Positions 62,463-64,000 of a DNA stretch of 64,000 nt are shown here, piece after piece; the stretch's first letter is position 1, and every line of letters starts with the position of its first letter. The position numbers were made by a program, and so were the translations under genes. The notes under the pieces are model-generated. The model searched no databases. It saw only the letters and a list, made by a program, of their open reading frames with translations, and was not told the DNA's origin. The stretch comes from CAYTAP01 sp964435775 (GTDB lineage: Bacteria > Planctomycetota > Phycisphaerae > Tepidisphaerales > Tepidisphaeraceae): positions 11,456-75,455 of the forward strand of contig CAYTAP010000001.1 in NCBI GenBank assembly GCA_964435775.1, in the 5' to 3' direction.

Positions 62463-62897
62463 ATGATCCATTGCGGGAACCTTCTGGTCACGGGGCCGCT
62501 GGCGCAGGCGGGGGGCGGGGAGGAACCTTCGATTTCAGTTCTGCGGTGGCTGTTCATCCTGGCGGTCCTGTTGGTCGGGATGTTCATCATCATCAACTAT
62601 CTGAAAAAGTGGTTTCGGTCGTCCGTTGATGAGATGGGTTCCGCGACGGGCTTCACCCTGGCGGACCTGCGGGAGCTGCATCGCACGGGCAAGATGACGG
62701 ATGAGGAGTTTGAACTGGCCAAGGCGAAGGTGGTGGAAGCGGCGCAGGCCGCCATGGCGCGGGCGGCTGCGGAAAGGATCGCCCGAGAAAATCGGCGGGC
62801 GAAACACGCCACGGTTCAGGTCGCTCACAAGCCATCGCTTGAATTGAGGGAGCCGGAGGGGGATTCGGATGCGGGGACCGATAAAAACGTGGATTGA
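62463..62897 (+). CDS. single-pass membrane protein with SHOCT-like motif
   Basis: 144 residues from ATG 62463 (ttgagg upstream). One membrane segment (VLRWLFILAVLLVGMFIIIN) and then a cytoplasmic part with TLADLRELHRTGKMTDEEFE, which resembles the SHOCT domain (a short helical oligomerisation motif), followed by an Ala/Arg-rich helix. The family often tags membrane proteins. Function unknown. ATG in the extended frame upstream (62220) is not supported. Confidence 0.75.
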   Translation: MIHCGNLLVTGPLAQAGGGEEPSISVLRWLFILAVLLVGMFIIINYLKKWFRSSVDEMGSATGFTLADLRELHRTGKMTDEEFELAKAKVVEAAQAAMARAAAERIARENRRAKHATVQVAHKPSLELREPEGDSDAGTDKNVD

Positions 62898-63260
62898 ATC
62901 GTGGCAATGCGGCTTGGATTTGCTGGTGCATATTTGAAGGGGACGATGGTTTCCCAATGGATCATCGCGGGCTAAGATCGCGTATGGAATTATCGAATTG
63001 AGTCAGGCGATTGGTTAACGTCGGCTGGCTGATTGTTCGATAAAACACGCAGCGGACAAGGGCTGCGCGGCCCATGCAATGCGTCGCGCATTACTGGTGG
63101 ACCGGCGCCCGGCGGACTGGATGTCCGGGGCGATATTTTTTCTTCTTCAGCAGGGCCGCTTGTATTCCGCCGATCTCCCACGAGGGGGACAACCGAGTGA
63201 TCCAGCCGACAGGATCGCATGGAGGCGGATGACGAATGGCCCGGGTAGGATGCTCAATCG
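62898..63260. other. 363-base stretch without a gene, upstream of clpX
   Basis: No convincing gene is seen; the frames here do not look coding. The only structure is a small perfect inverted repeat AATGCG-tcg-CGCATT at 63078-63092, which could be a heat-shock-type operator or a short hairpin. The clpX promoter is presumably here. The usual upstream partners tig and clpP are not present in this window. Confidence 0.35.
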
Positions 63261-64000
63261 ATGGCTGACAACAACCGCACCGGCAGAGGCGGCGGAAACC
63301 AAACCCCCCCACGGAATGGCAACAACTCCCATTCCGGCGGCATACGAGGACGACGCGTGACCACTTGCAGCTTTTGCGGAAAATCTTCCCGGGATGTTGG
63401 ACCGATGGTCGAGGGTCCGAGCGATGTGTACATTTGCTCGAACTGCGTGGACCTGGCGCATAACATCATTCGTCAGGAAAAGCGGAAGCTCTCCACCGCG
63501 CAGCCGCTGTTCAACACGATCCCTTCGCCGCGGCAGTTGAAGGAATATCTTGATCAGTATGTGATCGGACAGGATTACGCGAAGAAGGCGTTGTCGGTCG
63601 CGGTTCACAACCATTACAAGCGGCTGAGCCAGTTGGAGCCCGCGCCGGCGGAAGGGGCGAATGGCGTCGGAACCACGGCAACGAAAACCGGCAAGGATTC
63701 AAACGTCAATCCGGAAGCGGAGATCGACAAATCGAACGTGCTGCTCATCGGACCGACGGGCTCGGGCAAGACGCTTCTGGCCAAGACGCTGGCGCGGATT
63801 CTCAACGTGCCGTTCGCGATCGGCGACGCGACGACGCTGACGGAGGCGGGATACGTCGGGGAGGACGTCGAGAACATCCTGCTCAAGCTCCTGCAAAGCG
63901 CGGATTATGACCTGGAAGCGGCGCAGCGGGGGATCATTTACATCGACGAGATCGACAAGATCGGCAAAACCCAGGCGAACGTTTCGATCACCCGCGATGT
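63261..64000 (+). CDS. clpX: ATP-dependent Clp protease ATP-binding subunit ClpX, 5' part
   Basis: The first 246 or so codons; the frame continues beyond the window. N-terminal low-complexity Asn/Gly stretch of about 32 residues, then the zinc-binding domain [22 protein letters not shown] (four Cys), then [20 protein letters not shown], Walker [15 protein letters not shown] near residue 163, [14 protein letters not shown] and Walker [11 protein letters not shown] near 225. Unfolds proteins for ClpP. ATG at 63261 precedes the extension; an internal GTG at 63357 just before the zinc finger would give the usual ClpX N-terminus. Confidence 0.96.
   Translation, partial: MADNNRTGRGGGNQTPPRNGNNSHSGGIRGRRVTTCSFCGKSSRDVGPMVEGPSDVYICSNCVDLAHNIIRQEKRKLSTAQPLFNTIPSPRQLKEYLDQYVIGQDYAKKALSVAVHNHYKRLSQLEPAPAEGANGVGTTATKTGKDSNVNPEAEIDKSNVLLIGPTGSGKTLLAKTLARILNVPFAIGDATTLTEAGYVGEDVENILLKLLQSADYDLEAAQRGIIYIDEIDKIGKTQANVSITRD

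Noticed and set aside
62990..63220. 76-codon minus-strand frame in the gap before clpX
   Set aside because: TTG or GTG type start, no ribosome binding site and Arg/Pro-rich shadow composition.
63079..63360. 93-codon frame upstream of clpX
   Set aside because: It overlaps the ClpX N-terminal coding region in another frame and has no plausible domain.
1..64000. CRISPR array, rRNA, tRNA genes or an intact transposon
   Set aside because: No regularly spaced direct repeats of CRISPR type, no conserved rRNA or tRNA sequence and no transposase frame seen on reading; a tRNAscan-SE and Infernal run would be the decisive test.

Overview
The window looks like a draft chromosomal scaffold from a Gram-negative member of the Planctomycetota, probably class Phycisphaerae. 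This is an inference from the gene mix: high GC, PEP-CTERM exported proteins (43731-46264), a squalene-hopene cyclase, ADP-heptose synthesis genes (gmhB-like, hldE), many Gfo/Idh/MocA oxidoreductases with TIM-barrel sugar isomerases, a ThuA protein, a Ser/Thr kinase with zinc ribbons and several dispersed intergenic palindromes. Two runs of exactly 10 N (14823-14832 and 46463-46472) are scaffold joins, and each one cuts a gene. Both ends are cut as well: the 3' end of a tilS-like gene at the left and the 5' part of clpX at the right.

Layout. 1-9.2 kb: tilS end, a TMTC-like membrane protein diverging from a SpoIIE-type phosphatase, ribosomal protein S1 with a clear terminator, a PolX repair polymerase and a CelD/FemAB-like acyltransferase. 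9.4-18.1 kb: dnaE, a haemolysin-III-family protein, a cyclophilin, a DUF2103-like gene truncated by the first gap, a PGPGW plus flippase-like membrane protein, a small conserved-looking protein and a CotS/APH-like kinase. 18.4-25.7 kb: hopanoid cyclase, RidA, a divergent Dus, an IspD-like protein coupled to DUF486, a TPR protein and a lipoprotein. 25.8-33 kb (mostly minus strand): oxidoreductase, sugar isomerase, galE, ankyrin protein, xseA and purF. 33.2-35.2 kb: DUF2752 protein and two paralogous lipoproteins.

35.2-39.8 kb holds a minus-strand gene run that I regard as the best candidate for an undescribed system. It encodes a Ser/Thr kinase with two C-terminal zinc ribbons, a membrane protein with its own zinc ribbon (GTGA overlap with the kinase), a 41-residue single-pass membrane protein, a 494-residue mixed-domain coiled-coil protein and a 201-residue helical protein. 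39.8-43.6 kb: membrane protein, cysteine desulfurase, polyprenyl synthase and a membrane-anchored GmhB-like phosphatase that lacks the usual zinc-loop cysteines. 43.7-48 kb: GH43 enzyme and a second PEP-CTERM protein, then a glycosyltransferase-like gene split by the second gap.

48-56.8 kb: a coupled isomerase-cmk-plsC run, ThuA protein, nucleotide-sugar dehydrogenase, another isomerase and oxidoreductase, an AraC regulator and a divergent phytanoyl-CoA-dioxygenase-like gene. 56.8-64 kb: cold-shock protein, esterase, membrane protein, hldE, xseB, a third oxidoreductase, a SHOCT-like membrane protein and clpX. I saw no tRNA, rRNA, CRISPR array or intact insertion sequence. Start codons were chosen by eye, and most family names rest on motifs read in the translation, not on searches.
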